Notes: generated by a model from the sequence alone, not told the origin. 64,000 nucleotides of DNA from Filomicrobium sp. (GCA_017792465.1 CP051234.1:2234606-2298605), one strand, 5' to 3'. Positions 26,969 through 37,051 are shown, counted from the stretch's first letter. Translations and numbers: made by a program.

Positions 26969-27214
26969 ATGGAATTGGATGCCAAGCTAGAGCTGGCGAA
27001 CGCGATCCTCAACACGTTCGAAGAGCGGGAGGCAAGTTTCATCCCTGACGAACGTCGCTATTCGAAATCCTATTGGGAGACGGCCGCCGAGGTCGTCGAA
27101 GACCCCGATCTCAAATCGTTGATCCCGACCATGCTGGCCTGGAGCCGCGAACACGTGGAGTGGGCCGAAACGTTTTTACAGCATCACCAGGGCGACGGCG
27201 AAGACAAGAGCTGA
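26969..27214 (+). CDS. Small charged protein of unknown function
   Basis: An 81-residue acidic, probably all-helical protein (MELDAKLELANAILNTFEEREASF...). I do not recognise it. A TTG start four codons upstream (26957) is an alternative, since AGGGA lies close to it. The ATG at 26969 is chosen by codon preference. No signal or membrane segment. It stands alone between the DAGK promoter and the end of the permease gene. Confidence 0.55.
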   Translation: MELDAKLELANAILNTFEEREASFIPDERRYSKSYWETAAEVVEDPDLKSLIPTMLAWSREHVEWAETFLQHHQGDGEDKS

Positions 27215-27289
27215 GGCGGGCTGCTTGGAGAGCTGGCCTCTCGGCGGCTTGAGGCACGCCGCGCGGCCGCACCCGGCAAACCCGTTCGC

Positions 27290-28519
27290 TCAACCTTCAA
27301 CGGCTTGACCAAAGACCGCTATCAACAAGCCGAGCATCGCGAGGGCGGCGTAGGCGGTGCTCTGTCCGTGGTGTCCGTTGGACCTTGCTTCGACGCAGGC
27401 AATCGCCGCCTGCAAGCCGTAGTAGATCGCAAATGCTCGCGACGCATAGCTGATGATCTCAAAGACATCGGCCGACCAGGTCAGCAATAATCCGAGCACG
27501 ACGAGAACGCCATAGGCCTGGCGGATGGACAGCCGCTCGGCGGTCAGCTCGGCGATCAGTCCGCCGCCGCCGCCGGTGTCGGCGACCGCTGCACTAAACT
27601 GTGCCGCCAATGCCGCAGCAACCAGCAACCCTGGCAAAATCGGCGCAACGATGTGCATCATGTCGACGATCGCCGTCTCGGTCAGTTTCACCTGGACGTT
27701 GTCGAAGGCATAGGTGACGAGCAAGATGTAAACGACATAGATGATTGTCGAGGACCACTGCGCGAGCCGCATCGACCTTATGCGCGTGCCGCTGTCATAT
27801 TCTTTGCCCAGGTAGCGCGACGTCTCGAACCCCTGGACGGTGACGATGAGACCGAAGGCCAACGTCAGGGCCGGCCATCCAGATAGCTTTGCGGCATTGG
27901 CGACGAGTTCGCCGCTTGACGCTGCGGCGGCGAAGTGGGCGATGAGCCCGACGATCAAACCGCTGATGATGGCGAGCTTGCCGGCCACCGAAAAATATTC
28001 AAGCTGTTCGAGCGCCTTGAAGCCGCGGGTCCAACCGACAATCAGAATGAGCAGGTAGACGGCCGTCGTCAGGATTTTGGCGTGGAGCGGATCATCGACG
28101 TTGGTGAGGCTGACGCCGAAGGCGCCGAAGAGGTTGAGGTAGTAGGCGACCGAAATGATGTAGGCAATTCCAAGCGACCAGGATGCCGCCATCTCAAGGC
28201 CTTGCACCGATGCGCCCCTTGCATCGGACGCGTCGGCGCGTTGTGCGATGTTGTAGCGGATCGCCATGCCGAACAGATAGGCGACCAGGCACAGGCCAAC
28301 CATGACGAGCGGCGCGTACTCTCCATAGGACGTTGAAAGAATTGGGCCGATGACGAGAAAGCCGCTGCCGATGATCGAAGCAAGCGGCGTAATGGTTGCG
28401 CGCCAGAGGCGGTTATTCTCAAGCTTCGGGGAGAGGAGAAATAACGCCGCGGCCAGCACGGCCGCAAGGATGGCGGCGTTCAGATAGGGCGTCGATTCCA
28501 AGGCCTGTAGAATTGCCAA
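27290..28519 (-). CDS. Polytopic membrane protein, APC-permease-like
   Basis: A 409-residue protein with about eleven hydrophobic helices. The segment LASIIGSGFLVIGPI in helix 2 and the unusual TGGGGGLIAELTAERL near residue 325 suggest an amino-acid/polyamine/organocation-like permease, but there is no decisive motif. The start is a TTG preceded by AAGGGGGA at good spacing. It is the last gene of the leftward group patatin-adc-bdhA-monooxygenase-permease, 164 bases after the monooxygenase. It could carry a small acid or ketone-related substrate of that pathway (inference). Confidence 0.65.
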   Translation of the reverse strand: MAILQALESTPYLNAAILAAVLAAALFLLSPKLENNRLWRATITPLASIIGSGFLVIGPILSTSYGEYAPLVMVGLCLVAYLFGMAIRYNIAQRADASDARGASVQGLEMAASWSLGIAYIISVAYYLNLFGAFGVSLTNVDDPLHAKILTTAVYLLILIVGWTRGFKALEQLEYFSVAGKLAIISGLIVGLIAHFAAAASSGELVANAAKLSGWPALTLAFGLIVTVQGFETSRYLGKEYDSGTRIRSMRLAQWSSTIIYVVYILLVTYAFDNVQVKLTETAIVDMMHIVAPILPGLLVAAALAAQFSAAVADTGGGGGLIAELTAERLSIRQAYGVLVVLGLLLTWSADVFEIISYASRAFAIYYGLQAAIACVEARSNGHHGQSTAYAALAMLGLLIAVFGQAVEG

Positions 28520-28683
28520 TACCGCCGATCCCCCTTCGCATGCCGCAAGCGCCCGGCCGGCCTGCAGCCCGCTTCAAATCATCCTGCATCGGCATGCCAT
28601 AGACGCTCGCGCAATGCAAAGTCTTGGCGCGAGTGATCAGTTGTCGCTGGGATTTCTCCGACATTCCTATCTGGTGCGATCGA

Positions 28684-29919
28684 TCAGGCCCGGTTGGCCA
28701 GCTCGGCCAATTCGTAAGCAATGCGCCGTCGCAACAGCGGGATCGACCCGACGATGGAAATCAGCGTGTTGCGGATTTTTCTTGCGCGTGGCGAGCGCAA
28801 CAACGCAGCATGGGTCATGCGGTCGGTCAGCGCGACAACCTTTGCGGCAACGCGCCGGCGACCGGCATCGTACCTGTTCAGCGCCCGGTCCTTCTGAGCC
28901 TGCTCAGCATGGGGAGCAAGCGCCTCGCTTAAAGCTGCCGACAGCGCCAAAGCGTCCTGGATGCCGGTATTCATGCCTTGGCCGCCGGCCGGACTATGGA
29001 CGTGCGCGGCATCGCCGGCAAGCAGCAACCGGCCTTCGCGGAAACTTCGAGCCAGACGGTGATGGACGTGAAAGCGGGAACTCCAGATGATGGAGTGGAC
29101 GGTTGCCGGTAAGGCGGCGGGACCGCGCTCATCGAGCAACGCCTGGATTTCTTTTTGATCTGGATTTTCGGGCGGGTCGTCGTAAGTGGCGACGATGCGG
29201 AAATGATCGCCAGGCAGCGCCGCGACAACCATGAGGCCCGCCGGCGAAAAGAAGAGTTCGACTTCATCTTCCGGCAGCGGCCAATCCATCGTCACATCGG
29301 CGAGGACGAACGATTGCGCATAGGAGCCGCCTTCGAACGGGATCCCTGCGGCTTCACGAACGCGGGAATGCAGGCCGTCGGCCCCGACGACATAGTCGCA
29401 TTGGATCGTCGTGCGGCGGCCGTCGTCGGTTTCGACAGTAACGCTGCAGCCGTCATCGCCCTGGGTGACAGAGGTCACGGCAGAGGACCACTCGACGCGG
29501 CCACCGAAGTGTTCCAACCGCTCGCGAAGGATCTCCTCAGTCCGATACTGGGGGATCATGAGGGTGAAAGGATAATCTGTCGGCAGGCTCGCGAAGCTAA
29601 TCGAATTGAGAACGTGATCGCGGTCTCTGACCGAGAAGTTCGGGACGATCTTGCCTTCGGCGAGCAGCGTTTTGCTGACGCCGATCTCTTCCAACACCTC
29701 CATGGTGCGGGCATGAACAACCGCGGCGCGCGACGTGTTGGCGCCTTGTTTGGCCTTATCGACGATGATGAAGTTGATGCCTTTTTGAGCAAGGCTGCAG
29801 GCGAGCGCCAGACCGGTCGGGCCAGCGCCGACGATGACGACGCTGGTCTTGCGTTCCGCAGAAGTGGGCGCAGCAGCCTCAGTTGCCAAGCTGCGCATTT
29901 GCGAGAGCGGTTGTGTCAT
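28684..29919 (-). CDS. FAD-dependent monooxygenase, p-hydroxybenzoate hydroxylase type
   Basis: A 411-residue group A flavoprotein monooxygenase. The dinucleotide-binding motif VVIVGAGPTGLALACSL lies near residue 26, the DG motif is VVGADGLHSRVREAAG, and the GD motif is LLLAGDAAHVHSPAGGQGMN. The ATG at 29919 is chosen over a GTG eleven codons upstream because AAGGGG precedes it. Such enzymes hydroxylate aromatic or related compounds with NAD(P)H. The substrate is not readable. It lies 111 bases downstream of bdhA on the same strand. Confidence 0.85.
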   Translation of the reverse strand: MTQPLSQMRSLATEAAAPTSAERKTSVVIVGAGPTGLALACSLAQKGINFIIVDKAKQGANTSRAAVVHARTMEVLEEIGVSKTLLAEGKIVPNFSVRDRDHVLNSISFASLPTDYPFTLMIPQYRTEEILRERLEHFGGRVEWSSAVTSVTQGDDGCSVTVETDDGRRTTIQCDYVVGADGLHSRVREAAGIPFEGGSYAQSFVLADVTMDWPLPEDEVELFFSPAGLMVVAALPGDHFRIVATYDDPPENPDQKEIQALLDERGPAALPATVHSIIWSSRFHVHHRLARSFREGRLLLAGDAAHVHSPAGGQGMNTGIQDALALSAALSEALAPHAEQAQKDRALNRYDAGRRRVAAKVVALTDRMTHAALLRSPRARKIRNTLISIVGSIPLLRRRIAYELAELANRA

Positions 29920-30030
29920 CTCCGTACCCCTTTTTCGATTTGCCTCGCTCACTCACTCACTTACTCAGGGTGCGAAAGCCGACGCCGCCGGTTGCCGCGA
30001 CTTGAGCGCCGGCTTCCTTGCCTCAGTCGA

Positions 30031-30813
30031 TCAGTCCATATGCCAGCCGTGGCTGACGACAAGCGCCTGACCGGTAAGCGCGTTGGTCGGGAACGCTGCA
30101 AACATGAGCGCCACATCGGCAACATCCTGGATCGTGGTGAAAGTCTTATCAACGGTTTCTCCGAGCATGACTTCGTTGACGACCTCTTCCTCAGAGATTT
30201 GAAGATCGGCGGCCTGTTCGGGGATCTGTTTTTCGACCAGCGGCGTCTTTACGAACCCTGGGCAGATCACGTTGGCGCGGACGCCATGCTCTGCTCCTTC
30301 TTTGGCGACGACGCGGGCGAGGCCGAGCAATCCGTGCTTGGCGGTGACGTATGCCGACTTCAGCGGCGAGGCTTCCATCGAGTGAACCGAGCCCATGTAG
30401 ATGACCGAGCCTTCGCCCTGCTTATACATGTGAGGCAAGACGGCCTTGGTCGTCAGGAAGCCGCCGTCGAGGTGAATTGCAAGGAGCTTTTTCCAATCGG
30501 CAAACGGGAACTTCTCAATCGGGTGAACGATCTGGATGCCGGCATTCGAGACGAGCACATCGACACGGCCCCAGGATTTGACGATCTTCTTGACCCCATC
30601 GTTGACCTGGGCCTCGTCGGTGACATCCATGGCGACGGCCATTGCGGTGCCTGGACCCATTTCGGAAAGTTCATCGGCGGTCTGTTGAGCGGCTTCGAGT
30701 TTGAGGTCGGCGATTGCAACCTTGGCGCCGTGCTCGACGTAAAGTTTTGCGATGCCTTTACCGATGCCGCTGGCCGCGCCGGTGACTAAGCAGACTTTGT
30801 CTTTGAGTTGCAT
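30031..30813 (-). CDS. bdhA: 3-hydroxybutyrate dehydrogenase
   Basis: A 260-residue short-chain dehydrogenase that interconverts 3-hydroxybutyrate and acetoacetate with NAD. T11-GAASGIG-18 binds the cofactor, and S142, Y155 and K159 (SAYVTAKHG) are catalytic. The C-terminus [15 protein letters not shown] and the internal [18 protein letters not shown] are typical of BdhA, setting it apart from other SDRs. The ATG at 30813 gives the normal family length and has AAGGAA upstream; the longer frame is discarded. It acts next to acetoacetate decarboxylase in use of PHB-derived monomers. Confidence 0.93.
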   Translation of the reverse strand: MQLKDKVCLVTGAASGIGKGIAKLYVEHGAKVAIADLKLEAAQQTADELSEMGPGTAMAVAMDVTDEAQVNDGVKKIVKSWGRVDVLVSNAGIQIVHPIEKFPFADWKKLLAIHLDGGFLTTKAVLPHMYKQGEGSVIYMGSVHSMEASPLKSAYVTAKHGLLGLARVVAKEGAEHGVRANVICPGFVKTPLVEKQIPEQAADLQISEEEVVNEVMLGETVDKTFTTIQDVADVALMFAAFPTNALTGQALVVSHGWHMD

Positions 30814-30878
30814 TTGCGAATTCCTTCTTTGTTTTCGGAAAGCGCGTTCAGCGCTCTCCGGCTCACGAATAATTGGGT

Positions 30879-31649
30879 TCATTCGGCCGCTTGCAGGCGC
30901 GATTCCGTTGCGCCGCCTGCGAGATAATCATGCTCGACAACGCCTAATCCAAGCGTCAGGTCGGCGATCAGGTGGGTGGCGGATACGATTTCCAGGACGG
31001 GCAGGTTGGCGACCGGGGCAAGCGCGTGCGCGTGGAGTTCAAGTGCAGCCGGACCCGACCACGCGCCTTTCAAATCGATATCCTCGATCTGGTAGCGAAC
31101 GAGTTGGCAGACGCCGGGCGTTCCATCGGGATTGGGCACGACCTTGACGAGGTAATTGGGTTCATTGAGAGACGCGATGACGGCCTCACCGTCGGCTTCG
31201 CGATGCTTGAAGCCCATCGTTCCGGTGGCGATGCGCACGGGGCCGTAGTCGAGTGAGCCGACGAGTGTGTCGCGATGGACGGCCAATGCCGGCTCGGCGT
31301 ACTTCTTGGGGAAACCCCAAAGCTCGCGACCGCCGAGAATGGGTGGGCCGTCGTTCAGATACATGGCGTGGGAGAAGCCACCCTTGCGGCCCTTATATTG
31401 GACGGGAATGACTTGGCCGGATTCGGTGTAGTCGCCGAACCCTGTCGAGTTCGGCATTCGAATGAATTCGAACTTGACGAGCGGCTCGACGAATTCCAGC
31501 GGCTCGGGAATCGCTTCGCGCAGTTTCTTTTCATCGGTGCGATAGGTGATGACGAGAAACTCGCGGTCGTATAACCGATACGGCCCTTTTGGGAATGCCG
31601 GGCTTGAGATCGGCATCGCGTAGGTCTGGGAGACATCTTTCTCTTTCAT
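30879..31649 (-). CDS. adc: Acetoacetate decarboxylase
   Basis: A 256-residue enzyme that converts acetoacetate to acetone and CO2. K115-K116 in [13 protein letters not shown] are the Schiff-base lysine and its neighbour, at the same numbers as in the clostridial enzyme. The Glu-rich active-site region ([26 protein letters not shown]) is intact. It sits between patatin and bdhA with gaps of 39 and 65 bases, so one operon is likely. Together BdhA and Adc would turn 3-hydroxybutyrate into acetone, or Adc may drain excess acetoacetate. Confidence 0.93.
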   Translation of the reverse strand: MKEKDVSQTYAMPISSPAFPKGPYRLYDREFLVITYRTDEKKLREAIPEPLEFVEPLVKFEFIRMPNSTGFGDYTESGQVIPVQYKGRKGGFSHAMYLNDGPPILGGRELWGFPKKYAEPALAVHRDTLVGSLDYGPVRIATGTMGFKHREADGEAVIASLNEPNYLVKVVPNPDGTPGVCQLVRYQIEDIDLKGAWSGPAALELHAHALAPVANLPVLEIVSATHLIADLTLGLGVVEHDYLAGGATESRLQAAE

Positions 31650-31688
31650 GGGATGAAAACTCCTGTCTTGAGATTTCGGTTGCTTTGA

Positions 31689-32828
31689 TCAAGCGAAGTT
31701 GAGGTCGAAAACGCGGACGCCAACTTGCGGATCGGGCGAGGCAGCCCAGTCGGGGTCGTGCAATGTGCGCTGCGTGTCGTTGTGGCCGCTTTGCCAATGC
31801 TCCTTCATCGAAGCCCGTGAGAATTCGTAATCGCTGGAATGCAGCTCATACCTTCGCGGCCGGTAGATGAGATGAACGATCGAGACCGAATGGCTCTGGC
31901 CGAGTTCGCTCAAGTCCTTGAGGCGCGGATCCTGCCGGCTCTCGGGCGGAAGCGCTTGGTAGAGTTCGGCGATCGCCTTTTTTAGCGCGTGGGTCTGCTG
32001 GAAGTGATCGGTATTGAGACGCGTGCGGCTCGAAAAGCCGATCTGCTTGCGCCGGTTCTCGACTTCGAAAAGATCGCCCGGCAGACCGCCGCGGGAACTG
32101 AACAGATCGACCTGAAAGACGAGCATGTCTTCTTCGCCGTCGTCTTCCAGAACGTGCATCAGCGGGGTGTTGGAGACGAGCCCGCCATCCCAATAGCATT
32201 CGCCATCGATCTCAACTGCGGGGAAGCCTGGCGGAAGAGCGCCGCTCGCCATGATGTGTTCGGGTGCGATCTCGCGATGGGCGCTGTCGAAATAGATGAA
32301 GTTGCCGGTTCGCACGTTGACGGCACCGACCGAAAGCCTGGTTTTGCCGGAGTTGATGAGATCGAAATCGATAAGCTCCAAGAGGGTTTGGCGAAGCTCG
32401 GAGGTGTCGTAGAAGCTTGCGGCTCCCGGCGCTCCATGCGCGCGAAGATAAGGCGGAGGAACACGTGGGCTGAAGAAGCCGGGCTGGCCTGCGCCCATCG
32501 ATGAAAACGAACTCAACCGGTTGAAGATCTGGCGCGCGTTGTCTCCAAGTTCGGGTGCCGGCCAAACGACGTTCGACGTGATCTTCTGCCAGAACTTACG
32601 CAGCGCCGGGACGCGTTTTTCGGGACGGTTGCCCGCGATTAGCGCCGCATTAATTGCACCAATCGAAATCCCGGCAACCCAGTCGATTTCCACGCCGGTT
32701 TCCTGGAGCGCTTCGAAGACGCCGCCCTGGTAAGCCCCGAGTGCGCCACCGCCTTGCAAGACGAGCGCCGTCTTTGCGGCAGTAGGGCGACCGCCGCCCG
32801 AATTTTGAAATTCCAATCTTTGCAGCAT
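31689..32828 (-). CDS. Patatin-like phospholipase
   Basis: A 379-residue serine hydrolase with the patatin catalytic dyad. The oxyanion segment ALVLQGGGALGAYQGG lies near residue 22, the nucleophile elbow is GISIG, and the Asp motif is DGGLVSNTP. The C-terminal part matches the DUF3734-type extension often seen in PHB-linked patatins. First gene of the leftward operon with adc and bdhA. It could release fatty acids or act on the PHB granule. Substrate unknown. No promoter of the EcfG type was found upstream. Confidence 0.88.
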   Translation of the reverse strand: MLQRLEFQNSGGGRPTAAKTALVLQGGGALGAYQGGVFEALQETGVEIDWVAGISIGAINAALIAGNRPEKRVPALRKFWQKITSNVVWPAPELGDNARQIFNRLSSFSSMGAGQPGFFSPRVPPPYLRAHGAPGAASFYDTSELRQTLLELIDFDLINSGKTRLSVGAVNVRTGNFIYFDSAHREIAPEHIMASGALPPGFPAVEIDGECYWDGGLVSNTPLMHVLEDDGEEDMLVFQVDLFSSRGGLPGDLFEVENRRKQIGFSSRTRLNTDHFQQTHALKKAIAELYQALPPESRQDPRLKDLSELGQSHSVSIVHLIYRPRRYELHSSDYEFSRASMKEHWQSGHNDTQRTLHDPDWAASPDPQVGVRVFDLNFA

Positions 32829-33023
32829 GATGATCTCGAAGCGTTTTCGTTTGCGACTACTTCGTAAATTGCAACGCCGGTGCCATCACGCTAACGACCT
32901 GTTTTCCATTGCTTTTCTGCCAGCCCCTTATTCGCGAAATTCTCAATGTGGGGGCTTTCAACCACCTGTTGATGCGTCGCCACCACCGGGCAAACCCGGG
33001 CGCGCGTGAGCCGCTCCGGAGGT

Positions 33024-33053
33024 CAAAAAAAAAGCGCGCAAATGAATGCGCGC
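33024..33053 (-). terminator. Terminator of the cytochrome c gene
   Basis: TGCGCGC (33047-33053) pairs with GCGCGCA (33034-33040). Read leftwards the stem is followed by a run of nine or more T. It lies 44 bases after the cytochrome stop. Confidence 0.85.
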
Positions 33054-33096
33054 GACACAGGAGGAAACTTGAGGGGGCTATCAAAAATTCAAAAGC

Positions 33097-33519
33097 TTAC
33101 TTTGAAGCGGCGTCTGCGTTTTTGGGCAGCGTAATTGTTTGCGCGACTTTTTCGTCGAGCGGCGTTGAGCCGGCTTTGTAACCGTTCCTTTTCAGGATGT
33201 AGGCGGTGATCTTCAATATCTGTTCTTTGGGAAGCGACCCTGGGCTCGTGGCCGGCATCTTCTCGTGTTCGAACTGGAACAGGTCTTCGACAGACTTACC
33301 GCCCCACCGCGCGAGGAACGGCTTGCCGACAAGTGCCGGACCCAAGGCGCCGGTCAGGTCCGGGCGATGGCATTCCGCGCAGTGGTTATTGAAATCCATG
33401 TGGCCGTCGTCAGCCTGTTGTGCTGTGTAGTAGCCGGCGTCGGCGGCATAGGCCGGAAAAGATGCCAGCATCAGTATGGCCAGGGATGCGATGACCGGTC
33501 GTCCGAGAAGTTGCAGCAT
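33097..33519 (-). CDS. Class I cytochrome c
   Basis: A 140-residue periplasmic monoheme protein with a signal peptide (PVIASLAILMLASFPAYA). The heme site is CAECH near residue 48, and KMPATSPG gives a likely axial Met. Electron carrier, partner unknown. It follows the sigma-54 response regulator gene on the same strand after a 276-base gap and is closed by a strong terminator. Confidence 0.88.
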   Translation of the reverse strand: MLQLLGRPVIASLAILMLASFPAYAADAGYYTAQQADDGHMDFNNHCAECHRPDLTGALGPALVGKPFLARWGGKSVEDLFQFEHEKMPATSPGSLPKEQILKITAYILKRNGYKAGSTPLDEKVAQTITLPKNADAASK

Positions 33520-33795
33520 GTCGAATTCCTATTGCGCGGGTTTGAACTGCCAAAGTTTGGCGCTTGATAGTGAGCTCATCGCAGCAATCGTGCCGTTCTC
33601 GCATCCAATTGATTTCTCGATATTTTTCCTCTTCTCGGAAATCGCCTCCACCGCCCAGGGGCTCAAGGCCACCACAGCCCGGAGGGGCAAATGCACCGCC
33701 CTTCCCGCGTGCCATTCGATCGAAAAAGAGCATGTGCACGCAGGACAGCCAGTCTTGCGGATGCAGCGGTTCAGGCTCATCGGTTGGGGCGGATT

Positions 33796-35205
33796 TCAGT
33801 TGCGATTTTTTTCGCGCAGCAGTCCGTACTTCTGGACTCGGTAGCGCAACGTTTCGCGCGTCGTGCCGAGCGCTCTGGCCGTCGCCATGACGTTATAGTC
33901 GTGGCGCTTGAGCGTCGTTTCGATGATAAAGCGGTCCATGTCTTCAAGCGCCATTGAGCCATCGAGCGGCAACTGCAGCAAGTCTTCGTCACATGACGCA
34001 ACCGGCGCAGAATTGCCTTCGCCGGAGCGGCTCAACTGGATCCATTCGATCGGCAGCGTATCGCCGCTGGAAAGCAGTACCGCGCGCTCGATGACGTTGC
34101 GAAGTTCGCGAACGTTGCCCGGCCAGGAATAGGCTTCAAGGATCGACCAGACTTTTTCAGGGACCTTGCGTACCTTTTTTTTCGCCAGGGCGTTGAATTC
34201 CTCGATAAAAGAAAAGACGAGATCTTCGATGTCGTCGGTACGCTGGCGCAAGGCGGGAAGCGTGATCTCGAACACGGAGAGCCGGTGATAGAGGTCCTGG
34301 CGGAAGCGGTTCTCGCGCATCTCGACGCCGAGGTTTCTGTTGGTGGCAGCAACCACCTGGACGTCGATTTTGATTTCCTTTTCGCCACCGAGACGGCGGA
34401 TCGTCTTGTCTTCGATCGCCTTTAAAAGCTTGGGCTGCAGAGAAATATCCATTTCGGCGATTTCGTCGAGGAATAACGTGCCGCCGGAGGCCTGCTCCAT
34501 CAATCCGATGTGGCGGCCTTTGGCGCCGGTGAACGCGCCGGCCTCATGACCGAACAACTCGGACTCGAGAAGATCGCGCGGCAAGGATGCGCAATTGACT
34601 TCGACAAACGGGCCATCGGCGCGCGGTGAACTATGGTGGAGAATCTTGGCCGTCAGACCTTTACCGGTGCCTGTTTCGCCATTGATGATGAGACCGGAAA
34701 ACGGCAAGCCGGTCAGCCTTTGCAGCATATCGCGAACGGCCGCTGCGGCACTGCTGTGTCCTCGATAGGCTTCGGGCTGATAGCTGCGGCTGGCGGCGGT
34801 TGTTTCGCGAGAAATGCGCCGCTGGGCAGTGGCGCTGCGCGCAGCGCCGGCGACGACGAGATCGAGCCGGTCCATATCCGCAGGCTTGGTGAGAAAATCA
34901 AACGCGCCAAGACGCATCGCGCGCACCGCATCAGGGGCATCGCCGTAGCCGGTCAGGAAGATCCACTCGCCGTTGGAGCGCCCGGTCTTGCGCATCGACT
35001 GCAGCAAGTCGAGCCCGTTGCCGTCGGGGAGGTTGAGGTCGCACAAGACAATCAAGGGGTCGCAGGTCCCGTCGGCTATCATGTCATTGGCGGCCTTGAC
35101 CGATGAGGCGAGCATCGCGTCCCAATTGTTTCGGCGGAAGTGCCGGACAAGCTCATTCCCGAGCAATTCTTCGTCTTCGACGATCAACAGTTGATCAGGC
35201 ATCAC
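33796..35205 (-). CDS. NtrC-family sigma-54-dependent response regulator
   Basis: A 469-residue activator. The receiver domain has E10-D11 and phospho-site D56 (VLCDLNLPDG). The AAA+ domain has Walker A G176-ETGTGKG, G223-AFTGA (sigma-54 contact) and LFLDEIAEM. The C-terminal Fis-type helix-turn-helix is ATARALGTTRETLRYRVQKYG. It overlaps the upstream histidine kinase gene by 11 bases, so they are translationally coupled. A sigma-54 promoter with an upstream inverted repeat lies before yfdX on the other side of the kinase, a likely target. The stimulus is unknown. Confidence 0.92.
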   Translation of the reverse strand: MMPDQLLIVEDEELLGNELVRHFRRNNWDAMLASSVKAANDMIADGTCDPLIVLCDLNLPDGNGLDLLQSMRKTGRSNGEWIFLTGYGDAPDAVRAMRLGAFDFLTKPADMDRLDLVVAGAARSATAQRRISRETTAASRSYQPEAYRGHSSAAAAVRDMLQRLTGLPFSGLIINGETGTGKGLTAKILHHSSPRADGPFVEVNCASLPRDLLESELFGHEAGAFTGAKGRHIGLMEQASGGTLFLDEIAEMDISLQPKLLKAIEDKTIRRLGGEKEIKIDVQVVAATNRNLGVEMRENRFRQDLYHRLSVFEITLPALRQRTDDIEDLVFSFIEEFNALAKKKVRKVPEKVWSILEAYSWPGNVRELRNVIERAVLLSSGDTLPIEWIQLSRSGEGNSAPVASCDEDLLQLPLDGSMALEDMDRFIIETTLKRHDYNVMATARALGTTRETLRYRVQKYGLLREKNRN

Positions 35206-36742
35206 AGCTCCTGCACGGCAACGATAGCTTCACGATTGCGCCTCCTTCAGGCCGGTTGGAGATGGTCAATTTCCCACCCATCTGCTCGGTCAGGCGCTTG
35301 ACGGTCGCGAGCCCGATGCCGGTGCCACCGGGCCGGCGCGACTGGAACATGCGGGGGCCGAGTTCGATGATCTCAGCGGGGAAACCGGGCCCGTTATCTT
35401 GAACGGCCAGTTCGATTGAACCTTCGGAGCGCTCAACTTTGACTTCGACCTCGCCGGGTCCGGTTCCGATGGCCTGCACCGCGTTCAAAATCAGATTGAA
35501 AATAACCTGCTTCAGCGTGTCTCTTGGTAACAGGCAGCTAAATCCGGGCTCGCCTTCTGCCAGGATCGTTATGCCTTCCGGCGTCTGGTAGCGCGCGAGG
35601 GCGGCGGTTTCCTTGGCGCAGGCAAACACGTCGACTTCATTGGCCTTTTCGGGAACGCCGCGGCCCTGATCGAGCAGCGAGGTCAATAATCGCGCCATCC
35701 GCTGCATCTCGGAGATCATCGGATCGAGACGTTCGGGCAGGGAGGGATCGAGGGGCTCGCTCGTGTCCTCGCAATCCTTGCGCAAATTCCTGAGGCCCAG
35801 TTCGAGGCCGGCCAAAGGGTTGCGAAGTTCGTGCGCAATACGCGCCGACGTTTCTCCAACTGCCGCAAGCCTGTCGGCATCAGCCAGTTCGCGGCCCTGG
35901 AGCAAGACGGTCCGCGTCGCCTGGCGGACCTGCTCTTCAAGTTCGTCTCTGCGCCTAGCGTTTTCGGCTTCGGCTTCGGCCAGACGTTTGACCAGTTCAT
36001 TGTAGCTTGAGAGGACGGGGATCAGGTCCTTGTCATGTTCGGTGACGGGCTGAGGCACGAACTCGCGGCCGCCGAGACGCTCAAGCAATTCGGAAATGCG
36101 GTCGAGCGAATAGAGGATGCGGCCGCGCAGGATGAAGAACATTCCGGCTGTCAGAAGCGGCAACACGATCAACGCGCCGATGGCAATACGGTTTTCCCAT
36201 TCGGCGTAGGCGTGCATTGTCTGGATGAGGCCGGCTTGCGCTTGCGTTTCGCCATCGACAATCTTGCGGATTTCAGCCAGCGAAGCGATGAGTGCCGCAC
36301 GCGGATTGGTCTTGAAAGACGCCAGAGCACTACGCGCATTGGCGAGACGTTCTGGCGTAGTCGGGTCGAGGTTGTGGTCGTTGACGATCAGGCGCGCGAG
36401 CCTGTCGCGGACGGCTTCGATCTCGTCAACGGTCGGCGGTTTTTCAAACAGATGGCGGATGAGCAGCTCCTGCGTGTCCTGGGCGGTCTGATGGAGTTCG
36501 CTCAGATGTGTGAGATGCGCGCGAACGGGACCGACCAGCACGAGTGAGCGCCAGGAGGTTACGACGAGCATCAGCAGCGCCAGGATCAAGGCGACGCCTG
36601 CCACGCCACCAACAATCATGACCGGTCTCAGCAGCGCAGGGCTAATGGAACGCAAGTTTTTCACCCTTTCTCCGCTCCGGCTTTTCGTCGAAACCTCATT
36701 TGTCTTGGACGAACCGGGTTGGCGCTCGACGCTCTGGTCCAT
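35195..36742 (-). CDS. Membrane sensor histidine kinase
   Basis: Partner of the NtrC-type regulator. The protein has two membrane helices (about residues 38-62 and 185-205) enclosing a helical periplasmic sensor of about 120 residues, then a HAMP-like linker, a coiled coil (LAEAEAENARRRDELEEQV), the dimerisation helix with H304 in AHELRNPLAG, and an ATPase domain with NAVQAIG (N box), DNGPGF (G1) and GGTGIGLA (G2). The ATG at 36742 is chosen. A GTG at 36811 would add 23 residues but has no ribosome site. Divergent from yfdX. Confidence 0.9.
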   Translation of the reverse strand: MDQSVERQPGSSKTNEVSTKSRSGERVKNLRSISPALLRPVMIVGGVAGVALILALLMLVVTSWRSLVLVGPVRAHLTHLSELHQTAQDTQELLIRHLFEKPPTVDEIEAVRDRLARLIVNDHNLDPTTPERLANARSALASFKTNPRAALIASLAEIRKIVDGETQAQAGLIQTMHAYAEWENRIAIGALIVLPLLTAGMFFILRGRILYSLDRISELLERLGGREFVPQPVTEHDKDLIPVLSSYNELVKRLAEAEAENARRRDELEEQVRQATRTVLLQGRELADADRLAAVGETSARIAHELRNPLAGLELGLRNLRKDCEDTSEPLDPSLPERLDPMISEMQRMARLLTSLLDQGRGVPEKANEVDVFACAKETAALARYQTPEGITILAEGEPGFSCLLPRDTLKQVIFNLILNAVQAIGTGPGEVEVKVERSEGSIELAVQDNGPGFPAEIIELGPRMFQSRRPGGTGIGLATVKRLTEQMGGKLTISNRPEGGAIVKLSLPCRSCDA

Positions 36743-36872
36743 ATCCACCGAAACCTTGCCGATCTCCTCAACGCGAAATTTGAGACGTTGAGATTGCAAG
36801 GCGCGCACCACAAAGGAAGTCGCTTGTTTTTCAGCGCTTTAGCCCAGGGCACGCGATTTATCGCCTGTCCTC

Positions 36873-36890
36873 TTGGTTGAAATCAACCAC
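36873..36890. promoter_or_regulatory. Inverted repeat, candidate enhancer site for the NtrC-type regulator
   Basis: TGGTTGA-AA-TCAACCA (7-bp arms, 36874-36889) lies about 165 bases upstream of the sigma-54 promoter of yfdX, the usual distance for an activator site. Binding by the neighbouring regulator is inference. Confidence 0.5.
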
Positions 36891-37051
36891 CCGTGCACCT
36901 TGCGATTAATCTGGCGGCGTCTGGAGGATTTTTGGCTGGGCCCACCCCGGTGGTTTCACCCCAAAACAGTTTTCAGGGTTGCATTTGCCGCGCCCCAGGT
37001 CGGCGCGATTTTCTATTTTATTTCAATCTATTAGCCGCGCGTGGGACGCGT

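Noticed and set aside
29155-30789. 544-codon open frame on the plus strand opposite the monooxygenase and bdhA
   Set aside because: It spans two well-supported genes and their gap, and its translation is low-complexity Arg/Asp-rich without motifs.
33529-33780. 83-codon frame between the response regulator and cytochrome c
   Set aside because: It fits the gap neatly but lacks a ribosome site and reads like translated non-coding sequence.
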